Assembly: GCA_029721515.1 (NCBI GenBank)
Contig: CM056559.1
Location: forward strand, 1,427,001 to 1,491,000
Reading direction: 5' to 3'
DNA from: Synanceia verrucosa
Lineage: Eukaryota; Chordata; Actinopteri; Perciformes; Synanceiidae
Length of the DNA stretch: 64,000 nucleotides
This document shows, in pieces, positions 61,942 to 64,000 of this stretch. Within the stretch, counting starts at the first letter, position 1; each line of letters begins with the position of its first letter. The position numbers and the translations under genes are program-made. Under the pieces are notes generated by a model. It did no database searches. It was not told where the DNA came from and saw only the letters and a list, made by a program, of their open reading frames with translations.

Positions 61942-64000
61942 GTATGTTTACATATCTACAAGATAACATAAGATAGTCCTTTATTCATGCTACCAGCAGG
62001 GAAACTGGATACAGTAACATTATAATTAGGACCTATATAAAAAATAATAAATGAGCAAGTATAATGTGTCAAAATGAGTAAATAAGCAGTGTTTTAGGAA
62101 AATATGTGAAGGACTAATAAGTAATACACTGTATATATAGGTAAACAGTGTATAATGTGTAAATAAACAGCAAACCAGATATAATATATACAGCAAATTA
62201 CAACAAAAGTGAACACAAACGCTGTGACCCTTTCATTCATTTATTATGAATATATAAACATTATTCTCCAGACTGTTTTAGACAATATAATAATAGAAAC
62301 AATATAATCCTGCTGCTATAAATCAAATAAATGAAATATTACTTCAACTAAATGTATTCTAAACATTAGTATTTCTTCTTCAAACTCTCCCTTCCAGAGT
62401 GACATCATAAATGTTTTTTAGCCTTTTATTTCCTTGCCGCCTGAATTTATATAAAAAATAATTTGTGTTTTTGCTTTTACTGGTGTTAATTAAGTGGATA
62501 TTGTGGATAGTGCTGTTTTGACGTTAAATATGTCTACATATTGTGTTGCAGAGATTTCTTTATCTTTATTTGGTTGGACCTTTAAATATATTTTATAGCT
62601 GTTGTTTAAGTTAATAAAAGTCATGGAGGCATGAATTTGTTCAATAATTGTTATTATTCCAGACTAAAAAAGACGGACGGACATCACTCTCCATTGTCTT
62701 CGGTCCAGCAGCTTGTTGAAGTCCTCAAACGCATCACATAAAAACAGGGGTGCATTCAGCAGTACTGTGTTTAGTCGCTCTCAAAGATATTTTCTTTGTT
62801 ATATCCCCTCAGGTCAAAGGCATATCTTCCACCTGAAAGTGATGTTTCCAGCAGAGAAATTGCAGGCTGTGTGAACATTTGAAGAACAGCTGGTTTGACT
62901 GTATTTCATCCTCTGCTGGAGGAAATTACAGAGCAGCAGTTTCCTCTGATAGCCGAGGAAAACTGAGATCTTTGCAGGAGCTTCTCGGTCATACCTGCAG
63001 TCATCCTGTAGTGAACTTTGGTGATTTAACTCCCAGGGTTTCTGAGTGTCCAAACTTCACCACCAACCTGACAGTCTTTATTAAAGCGTCAGTGATGAAG
63101 ATGTGTCTGACAGCTCAACAGAAGCCTCGTACCTCCTCCTGTTTGAATAGACGGGTTTCCCACGTTGGACGTTTTCCCAAAGCAAACAGATATAAATATA
63201 TTCTGTTATACATTTTGTCAGAGTTGCATGTCCAAACTTAAGTTAAGATGAATGGGACTGGAGGAGTTTTTAGCATTTTAGCTGCCTGTTGCTTTGACTC
63301 CTGGGTATTTTAAACTAATAAACTGATAATGTGGGAAATGTCTCAGTCAAATGTCCCCGCGGTTCATCTGATATTGAAATATGTGTCTTTTTGTGGACAA
63401 AAGCAGTGAGCTAACTTTAGAGCATTAGCTGCTAGCATGCGAAGCATTTAGCTTGTCTTGGAAATACTCCTCATGGTTATAGAGCCAACACTTATTCTGC
63501 TTTTTTAGCGTTTATCTCTGCTGTGCTAACGCTGCACAGACTCTATTTAACTTGTCCAACATGACAACATGGCTGCAGACAGCAGTTACTGTGGACACTG
63601 AAGCATGCAGCAGCTGTACAGAGTATTTACATTGACTTATATATCCACACCTTCTCAGTGTATAAATATTTGCTGTGTAGCAGCTGCTAGTGGCAGTTGA
63701 CCTCTGGTAGAACAGAGAACTTCCTGGATGTGATGTTAGTACGATATTTGCTGATGGTCTGTGTCCTCTGCTTATTGAAAAAGAAGATTATGAAATAGAA
63801 AAATCACATATTTGAAATGATAAAGCACGGATGGAGAAACACAAGGACTGAACTTCCTCTCAAGGCCAAGTTGACATCCATACCTTTCATAATAAAAGGT
63901 CAAAATCTTATAACGTCCATAAGTTCATAACTTCTGAACTCATGTTCTGCTTCTTCTGGAGTTATTTTGACCCAAACCACCATTTGTTTTCTAAACCTAA

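Larger units (their letters stand above)
54893..64000 (+). other. smtnl2 intron 1 (at least 9.1 kb)
   Basis: No exon of the family was recognised. It holds a degenerate TTAGCTAAC/ATTTACCATTTA repeat (54980-55620), dispersed-motif copies (56940-57120, 58360-58410, 60920-61010, 63960-64000), a CATC microsatellite (59650-60005), a copy of the CTAGTTTCTAG repeat (61100-61560) and an (AT)n run (61876-61936). Stretches 57880-58300 and 60230-60560 are free of visible repeats. Confidence 0.6.

Overview
The window is nuclear DNA from a vertebrate, almost certainly a teleost fish (probably a percomorph). The evidence is spliced genes with GT-AG introns, proteins about as long as their human counterparts but diverged like fish orthologues, AT-rich introns, long tandem arrays and dispersed repeats of a type common in fish. 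I saw no tRNA, rRNA, CRISPR array, bacterial operon or viral gene. The species cannot be named from the sequence.

Four complete genes and the first coding exon of a fifth were rebuilt exon by exon, with every splice phase checked. (1) tbcel, tubulin-folding cofactor E-like, minus strand, 13157 to 2594, 8 coding exons, 427 aa. (2) tlcd3a, a TLC-domain membrane protein, plus strand, 16546-18357, 5 exons, 262 aa. (3) gemin4, an SMN-complex subunit, minus strand, 29888 to 19676, 6 exons, 1108 aa. (4) A tapasin / tapasin-related gene (tapbpl-like), plus strand, 30667-33770, 7 exons, 437 aa. (5) smtnl2, smoothelin-like 2, plus strand, first coding exon 54296-54892, with the rest beyond the window.

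Layout: tbcel and tlcd3a are head to head over an ETS-motif promoter. tlcd3a and gemin4 are tail to tail, the arrangement I recall for TLCD3A and GEMIN4 on human 17p13.3. gemin4 and the tapasin-like gene are head to head over 0.78 kb that holds an ETS cluster on the gemin4 side and a CRE plus ISRE on the tapasin side. From 34 to 53.7 kb no gene is visible; this stretch is tandem arrays, microsatellites and dispersed repeats. From 54.9 kb to the end is smtnl2 intron 1. The genes belong to unrelated pathways (tubulin turnover, membrane lipids, snRNP assembly, MHC class I loading, actin-associated cytoskeleton) and share position only.

The most unusual feature is tbcel intron 3 (6711-12436), which is almost entirely tandem repeat. 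The part next to the upstream exon is a minisatellite whose every unit copies the last ~25 nt of that exon together with its splice donor, so the authentic 5' splice site is followed by nine more copies. The next most notable is a pair of Helitron-like elements with matching hairpin-plus-CTAG 3' ends in gemin4 intron 3. There is also a dispersed motif found throughout 36-64 kb but not seen in the gene-dense first 34 kb.
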